A stretch of 64,000 bases of DNA from Pseudonocardia kunmingensis (lineage in GTDB: Bacteria > Actinomycetota > Actinomycetes > Mycobacteriales > Pseudonocardiaceae). The position numbers and the translations under genes are program-made. How positions within the stretch are numbered: the stretch's first letter is position 1; every line of letters starts with the position of its first letter. The stretch is taken from contig NZ_VFPA01000001.1 of the NCBI RefSeq assembly GCF_006716445.1, positions 372,001 through 436,000 of the forward strand, read 5' to 3'. Positions 18,308-26,823 of this stretch are shown here, piece after piece. A model generated the notes under the pieces. It worked only from the letters and a program-made list of their open reading frames with translations, did no database searches and was not told the origin of the DNA.

Positions 18308-19297
18308 ATGCCACGCACCCGACCCGACATCACCGTCCCCGTCCCCGACCTGTCCGGCAAGCGCGTGATCGTCACCGGAGCCAGCGACGGCGTCGGCCTC
18401 GGTCTCGCCACCCGGCTCGCCGCCGCGGGCGCCGAGCTGGTCCTGCCCGTCCGCAACCCGCGCAAGGGACACGCGGCGATCGGCAGGATCGCCGACCAGG
18501 TCCCCGGCGCGCACGTGTCGCTGCGCGAGCTCGACCTGTCCTCGCTCCGCTCCGTCGCAGCCCTCGGCCAGACCCTGCGCGACGAGGGACGCCCGATCCA
18601 CATCCTGATCAACAACGCCGGCGTCATGGACCCCCCGAACCGGCAGACGACCCCCGACGGGTTCGAGCTGCAGTTCGGCACCAACCACCTGGGCCACGTC
18701 GCCCTCGTCGCCCACCTGCTGCCCCTGCTGCGCGCCGGACACGCCCGGGTGACCTCGCAGATCAGCGTCGCGGCGAGGGCGGGCGCCATCAACTGGGACG
18801 ACCTGCACTGGGAACGCTCCTACCGCGGACGACGCGCCTACGGCCAGTCGAAGGTCGCGTTCGGGCTGTTCGGTCTCGAACTCGACCGGCGCAGCCGGGC
18901 AGGCGGCTGGGGCATCACCAGCAACATCTCCCACCCCGGAGTCGCACCCACGAACCTGCTCGCCGCCCATCCCGAGATGGGACGCGACCGGGCCACCCCC
19001 CAGATGCGTCTGATCCGGGGACTGTCCGAGCGGGGCATCCTCCTCGGAACCGCCGAGAGCGCTGGTCTGCCCGCCCTCCACGCCGCCACCTCCCCCGACG
19101 CCCGCGGCGGCCGGTTCTACGGGCCGAGCGGACCCGGGAACCTCGGCGGCGCCCCCGCCGAACAGAGCCTCTACCGCCCGCTGCGCAGCACCGGGGACGC
19201 CGAGCGCATCTGGCACATCACCGAACAGCTGACGAAGGTGTCCTTCCCGGCGACCGGGCCGGGTCGGCCGCACCCCGTCGAGGACATCGTCGCGTAG
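18308..19297 (+). CDS. Short-chain dehydrogenase/reductase (retinol-dehydrogenase-like)
   Basis: A 329-residue NAD(P)-dependent oxidoreductase. The cofactor motif TGASDGVG is at residues 23-30, NNAG at 102-105 and the catalytic YGQSK at 178-182. The C-terminal extension and lack of a clear substrate loop fit the SDR group annotated as protochlorophyllide/retinol reductases. The ATG at 18308 follows CAGGAG; an earlier ATG at 18221 would add 29 low-complexity residues. Confidence 0.87.
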   Translation: MPRTRPDITVPVPDLSGKRVIVTGASDGVGLGLATRLAAAGAELVLPVRNPRKGHAAIGRIADQVPGAHVSLRELDLSSLRSVAALGQTLRDEGRPIHILINNAGVMDPPNRQTTPDGFELQFGTNHLGHVALVAHLLPLLRAGHARVTSQISVAARAGAINWDDLHWERSYRGRRAYGQSKVAFGLFGLELDRRSRAGGWGITSNISHPGVAPTNLLAAHPEMGRDRATPQMRLIRGLSERGILLGTAESAGLPALHAATSPDARGGRFYGPSGPGNLGGAPAEQSLYRPLRSTGDAERIWHITEQLTKVSFPATGPGRPHPVEDIVA

Positions 19298-19467
19298 CCG
19301 CGGTCCCGTCCCGGCCCGGGGCGTCCCGCGAAGGCTCTCCCTCAACCATCGCAAGGCCCGAACTCCGCAGACGAAGCCCGGCGAGAACGAGTCCCCGGTA
19401 CGGCAAGGCCCGGTTCGCCGAGCCGTCCCCGCCGGGATCGGCGGGTGGGGAAGAGAGGAATGGCTTC

Positions 19468-20649
19468 ATGACCGTCTCGTACGAGGCATCGCCCGTGCCC
19501 GAGCGGGTCGTGGCTCCCGCTGCCGCCCGGATCCGCCACGGTGACCGCGTCGATCTCCTGCTGCGGATGCTGCAGGTGGGTGACCCGCTCGCGGACGCCG
19601 TCGTCGTCGAGTTCGACGAATTCGGTCGCCCCGCTCGCGCTGCGCTGCAACGGGGTCTCACCGACGGGCGGACGAGCGTGCCGGATGCGCCGCCGGCCGT
19701 CGACGCGCTGCTCGCCCACGTGGAGGCCGTGCCCGGCTGGGTCTCGGAGGAGGTGCTGGACGAGGGCGACCGGGTCTCGCTCGCCGTGCCACCGCACTGG
19801 AGCCGGCTGGCGAACGCCGGCGGCTCGCTGACCCACACCTACAGTTCGCCCGCCATCGCGCGGCTGCTGGTGGGTACGGGTCGGCTGACCTCGACGGCGC
19901 CGCGCCGGCTCGCCGAGACCGGGCTGTGGAACGCCGCGGCCGTCCTGCCCGGCGGTCTGCGCCACGGTGCCCCCGGCTACGTGCAGACCGTCCAGGTCCG
20001 GCTGCTGCACGCCCGCGTGCGGGCGACGGCCACCGCGCACGGGTGGGACGCCGACCGGTGGGGGGTGCCGATCAACCAGGCCGACGTCGCGCGCACCTGG
20101 CTCGACTTCACCGTGGTGCCGTTCACGCTGCTGGAGGGCATCGGCTACCGGCTCACCGGCCAGGAGCAGTCCCGGCTCTACCGCTACTGGTGGTACGTGG
20201 GCCACCTGCTGGGCCTCGACGAGCAGTTCTTCCTCGGCGTCGGGGACCACGAGCAGGCCGCTGAGCTGCTGGATCTGCTCGACTCGACCTCCGCCGCGCC
20301 CGACGAGAACAGCAGGGCCCTCGTCGGGGCCCTGTTCGACGCGGCGATCAGCAACCTCGCCGCCGTCCCGCGCTCGCCGATGGGCGAGTCGGGCTGGCGT
20401 GACCTGCTCCACGCACTCGCCCGTCGCTACCACGGCGACGAGACCGCCGACGCGTTGGGCATCCCGGAGTCGCCGGCCACGTCCCTGCTGCCGTTGTTCG
20501 CGGTGGGTGAGGCGAAGGCGCGTCTCCACCAGTTGCAGGTCCCCGGAGCGTTGCAGCAGGCCGAGGAGGCCGGCATCGCCGCCCGCCGCGGCCTCGTGGC
20601 CGCCCTCACCGACAGCACCGCCTACCAGGACCACGCCGCGGCCTCGTGA
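19468..20649 (+). CDS. Oxygenase MpaB / latex-clearing protein family (DUF2236)
   Basis: A 393-residue all-helical protein of the ER-bound oxygenase mpaB/Lcp group, predicted to bind heme b and cleave or oxidise a hydrophobic substrate. The signature segment QVRLLHARVRA followed by WGVPINQADVARTWLDF is present. No Tat signal is seen, unlike secreted rubber oxygenases, so it is probably cytoplasmic or membrane-associated. Starts at ATG 19468 after AGAGAGGAA and converges on the ABC genes. Confidence 0.82.
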   Translation: MTVSYEASPVPERVVAPAAARIRHGDRVDLLLRMLQVGDPLADAVVVEFDEFGRPARAALQRGLTDGRTSVPDAPPAVDALLAHVEAVPGWVSEEVLDEGDRVSLAVPPHWSRLANAGGSLTHTYSSPAIARLLVGTGRLTSTAPRRLAETGLWNAAAVLPGGLRHGAPGYVQTVQVRLLHARVRATATAHGWDADRWGVPINQADVARTWLDFTVVPFTLLEGIGYRLTGQEQSRLYRYWWYVGHLLGLDEQFFLGVGDHEQAAELLDLLDSTSAAPDENSRALVGALFDAAISNLAAVPRSPMGESGWRDLLHALARRYHGDETADALGIPESPATSLLPLFAVGEAKARLHQLQVPGALQQAEEAGIAARRGLVAALTDSTAYQDHAAAS

Positions 20650-20710
20650 ACCACGAGAACCACAGGCAACGGCCTGTTCCCGGGCGGGCGGCCCCCGACC
20701 CACGCCCGAG

Positions 20711-20733
20711 CGAGGGCGGGCCGGCCGCCCTCG
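20711..20733. terminator. Hairpin between converging mpaB-like and ABC genes
   Basis: CGAGGGCGG at 20711-20719 pairs perfectly with 20725-20733 around a 5-nt loop, followed by TT on the plus strand. It lies in the 103-bp gap between two converging genes. Confidence 0.55.
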
Positions 20734-20752
20734 TTCGACGAGATCGGCGCGG

Positions 20753-22501
20753 TCAACGTCGCACCGCGTCCGCCCCGGTGAGCCGCCAGCCCCGGGCGCG
20801 CGTTCGGGAGTCCCAGAACCGCGCGTAGCGGCCGCCCGCCGCGAGCAGCTCGGCGTGCGTGCCCTGCTCGGCGACACCCCCGCCGTCCAGGACGACGATC
20901 CGGTCGGCGGCCACGACCGTGGGCAGCCGGTGCGCGATCACGAGCAGCGTGCTGCGCTCGGCGAGGGCGCGCAGCGCGTCGGTGAGGTAGCGCTCGTTCT
21001 CCGGGTCGAGCGCGGCGGTGGCTTCGTCGAGCAGCACGATCGGCGCGTTCTTGACCAGCGCCCTGGCCACCGAGACCCGCTGCCGCTCCCCGCCGGACAG
21101 CGACGTGCCGCCCTCCCCGACCCGGGTGTCCCAGCCACGCGGGAGCCGGTCGACGATCTCCTCGACGCCCGCGAGCCGTGCCGCGGCCCGGACCTCGGCC
21201 TCGGAGGCGCCGGGCCGACCGACGCGGATGTTGGCCTCGAGGGTGTCGTCGAACAGGTAGACGTCCTGGAACACGAGCGCGAGCTGGTCCATCAGCTGCT
21301 CGGTCGGCTGGTCCCGCACGTCCGCGCCGCCGACGCGCACGACACCGGCGTCGGTGTCCCAGAAGCGGGCGATGAGCCGCGTCACGGTGGTCTTGCCGGA
21401 TCCCGACGAGCCCACCAGTGCCGTCATCGTGCGCGGCGGGATCCGCAGGTCGACGTCACGCAGGACCGGTCGGCCGGTCTCGTAGCCGAAGCTCACGCCG
21501 TCGAGCTCGACGGCGCCGGGTTCGGGCAGCGGCGCCGGGTCGGCGGCCTCGGGGAGCGCGCGCTCGTCGAGGATCGAGGTGAGCCGGCGCAGGTCGTTGC
21601 GGGCCATCCTGAGGGTGCCCGCGTAGTCCCCGACCTCGGCGAGCGGCCCCGTGAAGCGGGCGGCCAGCGCGATCAGCGCGATCGCCGTGCCGACGGCGAG
21701 CTGCCCGGACACGGCGAGCAGCACGCCGACGACCAGCAGCGCGGTGAAGACGACCTGGACCGAGACCCCGCCGAGCACCATGCCGAGCACCGCGTACCAG
21801 AGGCTGCGGCGGCCGGCTCGGCGCTGGTGCTCCAGCGCCGCGTCGAGCGGGGCGTAGCCGTCGACGCCGCGGCCGAACGCCCGCAGCACGCGCTGGGTGC
21901 GGGCGAACTCGACGACCCGGTTGCCGGCCGCGACGGCGGCGGCGTCGTCGAGCTCGTCACCGCGGCCGACGAGCCGGGCGCCGGCGCGGAAGGCCAGGAA
22001 CAGCAGCGGTGTGCAGACCAGCACGGCCAGGCCCAGCCGCCAGTCGTACGCGAGCATCGCGACCGCGATCGTGGCGGGGGTGACCGCGCCGACGACGGTC
22101 GGCGTGAGCAGGTGCGCGAACAGGCCGGCGACCATCATCGTGCCGCTGGTGGCCGTGCGGGACAGCCGGCCGATCTTCTCGCCGGTGAACCAGCCCAGCG
22201 GGAGCGTGGCCACGTGGTCGCCCATCCGCTCGTGCATGGTGGTCAGCACGATGATCGCGACCGCGAACCCGCGCATCGCCTGCACGTAGTGGGCCACGCA
22301 GGTCAGCAGCACCGCGACCGCCACCGCGCCGATGCCGCGCACGGCCGCCGCGGTGTCACCCGCGAGGAGCGCCTCGAAGACCGGCACCAGCAGGACCGTC
22401 GCGATGCCCTGCAGCACGCCGTAGGCGGCGACCCAGGCGAAGTAGGCGTACAGCCGGCTCCTGTGCTCGGGGCCGAGCAGCCGGAGCAGGTCGCGGATCA
22501 C
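20753..22501 (-). CDS. ABC half-transporter, IrtB-like (TM + ATPase)
   Basis: A 582-residue type IV ABC half-transporter. About six transmembrane helices in residues 10-300 are followed by an ATPase domain: Walker A GSSGSGKT from residue 364, LSGGERQRVSVARAL signature and Walker B IVLLDEATAALD. The GTG start overlaps the stop of the upstream half-transporter by four bases (GTGA), so the two are coupled and likely form a heterodimer. Pairing and the upstream iron box suggest siderophore uptake as in mycobacterial IrtAB; export is possible. Confidence 0.87.
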   Translation of the reverse strand: MIRDLLRLLGPEHRSRLYAYFAWVAAYGVLQGIATVLLVPVFEALLAGDTAAAVRGIGAVAVAVLLTCVAHYVQAMRGFAVAIIVLTTMHERMGDHVATLPLGWFTGEKIGRLSRTATSGTMMVAGLFAHLLTPTVVGAVTPATIAVAMLAYDWRLGLAVLVCTPLLFLAFRAGARLVGRGDELDDAAAVAAGNRVVEFARTQRVLRAFGRGVDGYAPLDAALEHQRRAGRRSLWYAVLGMVLGGVSVQVVFTALLVVGVLLAVSGQLAVGTAIALIALAARFTGPLAEVGDYAGTLRMARNDLRRLTSILDERALPEAADPAPLPEPGAVELDGVSFGYETGRPVLRDVDLRIPPRTMTALVGSSGSGKTTVTRLIARFWDTDAGVVRVGGADVRDQPTEQLMDQLALVFQDVYLFDDTLEANIRVGRPGASEAEVRAAARLAGVEEIVDRLPRGWDTRVGEGGTSLSGGERQRVSVARALVKNAPIVLLDEATAALDPENERYLTDALRALAERSTLLVIAHRLPTVVAADRIVVLDGGGVAEQGTHAELLAAGGRYARFWDSRTRARGWRLTGADAVRR

Positions 22502-24306
22502 GGGCGGTCCTCCCCCAGGTGGGCCCGCCACTGGCGGGCGTAGGCGCCGTGGCGCGCGAGCAGCTCGCGGTGCGTGCCGGACTCGACGACCCGCCCCCGG
22601 TCGAGGACGGCGATGCGGTCGACACCGGTGATCGTGGACAGGCGGTGCGCGACGACCAGCACGGTGCGGCCGGCCGCGAGCGTGGACAGGGCGTCCTGGA
22701 TGGCCGCCTCGGACTCGGGGTCGGCGAAGGCGGTGGCCTCGTCGAGCACCAGCACCGGGGTGTCGGCGAGCAGCGCGCGGGCGATGGACACCCGTTGGGC
22801 CTCACCGCCGGAGAGCAGGGCGTCCTCGCCGACGACCGAGTCGTAGCCGCGGGGCAGCTCGGTGATCCGGTCGTGGACGCCTCCGGCCTCGCACGCGCGG
22901 CGGACCTCGTCGTGGGACGCGGTGGGCCGGCCCAGCCGCACGTTGTCGGCGAGGGAGCCGTGCACGAGCTGCACGTCCTGCAGCACGAACCCGACGTGCC
23001 GGTAGAGCACGGCGGGGTCGACGTCGCGGACGTCCACCCCGCCGATGCGCACCGCGCCGCCGGTGACGTCGTGGAACCGCGGCAGCAGGGTGGCCAGCGT
23101 GGACTTGCCGGAGCCCGACGGCCCGACGAGCGCGGTCACGGTGCCCGGCTCGCAGGTCAGCGTGATGCCGTGCAGGACGTCGGCGCCGGCCTCGTACCCG
23201 AACCGGACGTCGTCGAACTCGACCCGGTGCCCGTGGGGCACCTGCGGGTCGTCGGCGACCGGCAGGACCGGCGTGCGGAGCAGCTCGTGCAGGCGCAGCG
23301 CCGCCGCGGCGGCCGTCCGGCGGTTCTGCGCGCCGTACCCGAGTGCGCTGATCGTCGTCGGCACGACGAGGGCGACCAGGATCCCGGTGAGCGCCTCGGC
23401 CGGTGTCACCTGGCCCTCGGCGGCGAGCCACACGGCGCCCGCGCTCGCGACCAGCCCGACGACCGGCGCGCCGACCGCCATGGTGCTGATCGCCTCGAGC
23501 CGCAGCATCGGCCGCACCCACCCGGCGTAGAACCCACCGAAGTCGCTCGCGGCGCGCCGGAAGCTCTCGTGCGCCCGCCGGCCCTGCCCGAACGCCTTCA
23601 CCACGGCGATCCCGCCGACGAACTCGACGACGGCCGCGCTGATCCGCGCGAACGCCGCGTTCATCTCCTGCATCTTCCCGGTGTAGCCGCGCATCATCCA
23701 CGCGTACGCGGCGGCGTAGAACGGCAGCGTGACAAGGGCGAGCACGGCCAGGCGCCAGTCCAGCCAGACGAGGTAGGCCAGCCCGCCGACGGGCAGCGCG
23801 ATCGCCGCGGTGAGCTCAACGGAGTGGTGGGCGATCAGCTGGTGCAGGTCGTGCACGTCGTCCTGCGCGGCCTTGCGGACCAGCCCCGACGAGTGCTGCG
23901 AGAACCACCCGAGCGGCACGCGCCCCAGGTGGCGGACCAGCCGCTCGCGCAGGATGCCCTGCAGCCGCTGGTCCGCGAAGTGCGTGATCGACAGCGCGAC
24001 GCCCGTCAGCAGGCCCCGGGCACCCGCCCCGGCGACGACGAGCCACCCGACCAGCGTGATCCGGCCCGTGTCGACCGGTCCGGGGGCGAGCAGGGCCGCG
24101 GCCAGCTCGGCCAGGCCCACGAACGGCACCAGCCCGCACAGCGCCCCGACGGCTCCGAGCACGCAGGCGAACCGGATGCTCGCGGCCACGGGCGCCCGGA
24201 TCTCCCGCAGCGCCTCGTTCTCCCGACGCGCCACCGCGCGGGCGTCCGGTTCGGGTGCCGGCGCCGCCGGAGCGGCTACGTCCGGCTCTGCGACTCCTAC
24301 GGTCAT
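22498..24306 (-). CDS. ABC half-transporter, IrtA-like (TM + ATPase)
   Basis: A 602-residue ABC half-transporter with six TM helices and an ATPase domain: Walker A GPSGSGKS near residue 395, signature LSGGEAQRVSIARAL and Walker B VLVLDEATAFADPES. The AFADPES downstream of Walker B is typical of siderophore-type pairs. Unlike mycobacterial IrtA there is no N-terminal flavin-reductase domain. The ATG at 24306 is chosen over a TTG three codons upstream. An iron box lies just upstream. Confidence 0.88.
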   Translation of the reverse strand: MTVGVAEPDVAAPAAPAPEPDARAVARRENEALREIRAPVAASIRFACVLGAVGALCGLVPFVGLAELAAALLAPGPVDTGRITLVGWLVVAGAGARGLLTGVALSITHFADQRLQGILRERLVRHLGRVPLGWFSQHSSGLVRKAAQDDVHDLHQLIAHHSVELTAAIALPVGGLAYLVWLDWRLAVLALVTLPFYAAAYAWMMRGYTGKMQEMNAAFARISAAVVEFVGGIAVVKAFGQGRRAHESFRRAASDFGGFYAGWVRPMLRLEAISTMAVGAPVVGLVASAGAVWLAAEGQVTPAEALTGILVALVVPTTISALGYGAQNRRTAAAAALRLHELLRTPVLPVADDPQVPHGHRVEFDDVRFGYEAGADVLHGITLTCEPGTVTALVGPSGSGKSTLATLLPRFHDVTGGAVRIGGVDVRDVDPAVLYRHVGFVLQDVQLVHGSLADNVRLGRPTASHDEVRRACEAGGVHDRITELPRGYDSVVGEDALLSGGEAQRVSIARALLADTPVLVLDEATAFADPESEAAIQDALSTLAAGRTVLVVAHRLSTITGVDRIAVLDRGRVVESGTHRELLARHGAYARQWRAHLGEDRP

Positions 24307-24329
24307 GGGCCGCAACCTACCGCATCGGC

Positions 24330-24348
24330 TAAGGGTTGCCTAACCATT
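24330..24348. promoter_or_regulatory. DtxR/IdeR-type iron box
   Basis: TAAGGGTTGCCTAACCATT at 24330-24348 agrees with the DtxR/IdeR consensus (TWAGGTWAGSCTWACCTWA) at most positions, including the AGG half and the CCTAACC half. It lies 23 bp upstream of the ABC start. Iron-dependent repression is the expected effect. Confidence 0.7.
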
Positions 24349-24410
24349 GCTCTACGCGTATATCTCCGCGCCCCGATCCGCCGGGCGGCGGGCCCCCGTC
24401 TGATGCCGCG

Positions 24411-25037
24411 TCAGCGGTAGAGGGCGGCGACCACCCGGCGCAGGCGCTGCTCGAACGGCGCGGCCAGGTCCGGCCAGCGCGGGGCGAGCTCGCGCACCGT
24501 GGCCAGCTCGTCCTCGCGCGCGCCGTCGAGCGCCGCCGCCCAGCCCGGACCGGGCGGCCCGCTCCGCCGCGCGGTCTCGAACTCGACCTCGCCCACGGTC
24601 ATCTGCCACAGGCTCGTGTAGGAGGCCACCGCGCCGGCGTCGTCGAGGCCGGCGTCCCGGCCCGCGGCGAGGACCGCGTCCTGGAACCACAGGCCGCGCC
24701 GGCTCGACCAGTGCCCGCCCACGACCAGGCGCAGCACCCACGGGTGCGCCACGAGGAACGCGCGCAGCGCCACCAGCACCGTCACCGCCCGCTCGACGGG
24801 GTCGGCGGGCAGCTCGGGATGGACGATCCGCTCGGAGATCTCGTCCAGCACCGCGACGAGCAGCGCGTCGCGGCTACCGACGTGGCGGTACAGCGCCATC
24901 GCGGTCACGCCCAGCTCGGTGGCCAGGCCCCGCATCGACAACGCCTCGACGCCGTGCGCGTCGACGATCGCGGTCGCGGCGCGCACGATCCGGTCGCGCG
25001 AGACGGCAACCCTGGCCACGGGTTCCCACCCTGTCAC
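24411..25037 (-). CDS. TetR-family transcriptional regulator
   Basis: A 208-residue regulator. The N-terminal helix-turn-helix reads MRGLATELGVTAMALYRHV, typical of TetR proteins with a C-terminal TetR_C domain. The ligand is unknown. The GTG start at 25037 is tentative; a GTG six codons later (25019) is equally good. It is 104 bp downstream of the ABC promoter on the same strand and may be independent of it. Confidence 0.85.
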   Translation of the reverse strand: MTGWEPVARVAVSRDRIVRAATAIVDAHGVEALSMRGLATELGVTAMALYRHVGSRDALLVAVLDEISERIVHPELPADPVERAVTVLVALRAFLVAHPWVLRLVVGGHWSSRRGLWFQDAVLAAGRDAGLDDAGAVASYTSLWQMTVGEVEFETARRSGPPGPGWAAALDGAREDELATVRELAPRWPDLAAPFEQRLRRVVAALYR

Positions 25038-25088
25038 GCACGCTGCCGGCAGGTACGCCGACCTCGTGCGGAGGGCGCTGCCCCCGGC

Positions 25089-25661
25089 TCAGTCCGGGGA
25101 CATCTGCCGGTCGCGCACCACCCGCTGCTGAACGGCCCACCCGACCCCGGCGAGGGCGAGCCAGCCGGCAGTGGCCACGAGCGTCTCCCAGGGCACCTGC
25201 GGGTACCGGAGGAATCCCAGTACCTCGGGGAACGTCCTGGCCAGGCCGCTCAGCGCGAGCCCCGCGCCACCCAGGGCGCAGGCGAGGGCCAGCACCCCGT
25301 GCCGGAACCGCTGCACGGCGATCCCGACGATGAACGCCGATGCCAGCACGAACAGCACGGCGAGGACGACGCTCCCGCCCTCCTGCTGGAGCAACCCGAA
25401 CAGCTTCGCGCCGATCACGCCGCCGCACATCGCGCCGACGAAGAAGAGCGCGGTCCGGAACACGAGGACGGCCAGCACCCACGCCGCGACCGCCGCGCCC
25501 ACCGCGATGAGGAAGGCGGTCAGGACGGACGCGCCCAAGGGCTCGGCCACCAGCCACCCGAGGGCGAACCCGGACGTGGCGACCGCCAGGTGCAGCGAGC
25601 GCACCCCGAAGAAGCACAGCACGAGGCCGACCGCCAGGACTCCCAGTCCACTACCGTCCAT
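25089..25661 (-). CDS. Polytopic membrane protein (DUF4203/TMEM198-like)
   Basis: A 190-residue protein almost entirely composed of about six to seven hydrophobic helices, with small-residue-rich segments such as FFVGAMCGGVIGAKLFG. It resembles DUF4203 proteins of unknown function. ATG at 25661; three bases separate it from the upstream transporter stop, so the two are co-transcribed. Confidence 0.65.
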   Translation of the reverse strand: MDGSGLGVLAVGLVLCFFGVRSLHLAVATSGFALGWLVAEPLGASVLTAFLIAVGAAVAAWVLAVLVFRTALFFVGAMCGGVIGAKLFGLLQQEGGSVVLAVLFVLASAFIVGIAVQRFRHGVLALACALGGAGLALSGLARTFPEVLGFLRYPQVPWETLVATAGWLALAGVGWAVQQRVVRDRQMSPD

Positions 25662-25664
25662 CTC

Positions 25665-26669
25665 TCAGCCCTCCGGTCCCGAGCCCGTTCGATCGGTGAC
25701 CGAAGCATGGGCGCCGGGAACCGCCCCGGCCTCACCCGCTGCGTGTGAGGGTCCGAGCTCGGCGAGCTCGACGTCGTCGGCAGCGGCCCGTTCCCGGGCC
25801 CGGTCCTCGTCGGGGGTGCGCCGCCGCGCCAGCCAGGACGCCAGTGGCAGCTCGACGGCGAGCCCGACGAGCAGGATCCCGGTGAGGCCGGCGAGGATCG
25901 CCGGGTCGTTCTCGAACGCGATGGCGACGGCGGCGAAGGCGGGCCCGGCGTTGCGGGTCGGCGCGATGAGCGCGGCGGTGGTGCGGGTCGTGGGCGGGCC
26001 GCTGGCCAGGGCCCATCCCACCAGGACACCGACGACGGTGAAGACCACCGCGGCCAGCAGCACGCGGGAGCCGATCAGGTCGACGATCTGCGCCCAGCTC
26101 CCGAGCACGCCGAAGGCGAGCACGCCGACGAACGCGAGGTTGGAGGTGCGGGCGACCGGCGCCATCCAGCTCGCCGCGGTCGCGGGGGCCCAGGCCCGCA
26201 CGGCGAGCCCCACGCCGAACGGCACCAGCTGGAGCACGGCCACGCTCGCGATCAGCCGCCCGACCGGGATGCTGACGTCGTCGCCGAGGTTCGCCCAGCT
26301 CAGCAGCAGGTTCGCCGTGACAGGGAACGTCAGGCTGCCGACGGCGGCGAGGAGCACCTGCAGCACCGAGCCGGTGACCACGTCGCCCTTCTGGATCATC
26401 GCCATCTTGGCGCCGAAGGGCGCGCCCGGGGACGACGCGACGAGGACGAGCGCGACGAGGCCCGCGGTCGACAGCGCGAACAGCAGCCCCACCGCGAGCC
26501 CGAGCAGCGGTACGACGACGAGGTTCGCGACGAGGACCAGCAGGACGAGCAGGCCGTTGCGCAACACCCCGAGGAGCGCCGCGATGGACGTGCGCAGCCC
26601 CGCGGAGAGCATCGTGGCCACCACGAACGCCACGAGCACGGTGTTCAGCAGGGCGGTGAGGACCTCCAC
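25665..26669 (-). CDS. Bile acid:Na+ symporter (BASS/SBF) family transporter
   Basis: A 334-residue membrane protein with about nine to ten TM helices. The GAPFGAKMAMIQKGD stretch and a later APTRNAGPAFAAVA crossover segment are typical of BASS family carriers of organic anions. The C-terminal 40 residues are hydrophilic. The GTG at 26669 is selected because the longer open frame is antisense to the alkyl sulfatase. A dyad site (26705-26721) lies 35 bp upstream. Confidence 0.75.
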   Translation of the reverse strand: MEVLTALLNTVLVAFVVATMLSAGLRTSIAALLGVLRNGLLVLLVLVANLVVVPLLGLAVGLLFALSTAGLVALVLVASSPGAPFGAKMAMIQKGDVVTGSVLQVLLAAVGSLTFPVTANLLLSWANLGDDVSIPVGRLIASVAVLQLVPFGVGLAVRAWAPATAASWMAPVARTSNLAFVGVLAFGVLGSWAQIVDLIGSRVLLAAVVFTVVGVLVGWALASGPPTTRTTAALIAPTRNAGPAFAAVAIAFENDPAILAGLTGILLVGLAVELPLASWLARRRTPDEDRARERAAADDVELAELGPSHAAGEAGAVPGAHASVTDRTGSGPEG

Positions 26670-26704
26670 GGCGCCCAACCTGCCCGAGCGTCGGGCGGTG
26701 GACC

Positions 26705-26721
26705 TCATCCTGCGGGGATGA
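26705..26721. promoter_or_regulatory. 17-bp dyad site 1 (perfect TCATCC-N5-GGATGA)
   Basis: A perfect inverted repeat, 35 bp from the BASS start and 102 bp from the sulfatase start. It is one of eleven such sites. Confidence 0.65.
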
Positions 26722-26740
26722 CCCGGCGAGCGGGCCCGGC

Positions 26741-26757
26741 TCACTCGCGACGGGCGA
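26741..26757. promoter_or_regulatory. 17-bp dyad site 2 (TCACTC-N5-GGGCGA)
   Basis: Imperfect member of the same class, 36 bp from site 1 and 66 bp upstream of the alkyl sulfatase start. Confidence 0.45.
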
Positions 26758-26823
26758 GGCAGGGCGGGCGGCGGACCCATAGCGTCGACGGCTCGACCGC
26801 TGGAAGCACCGCCCCGAGGAGAT

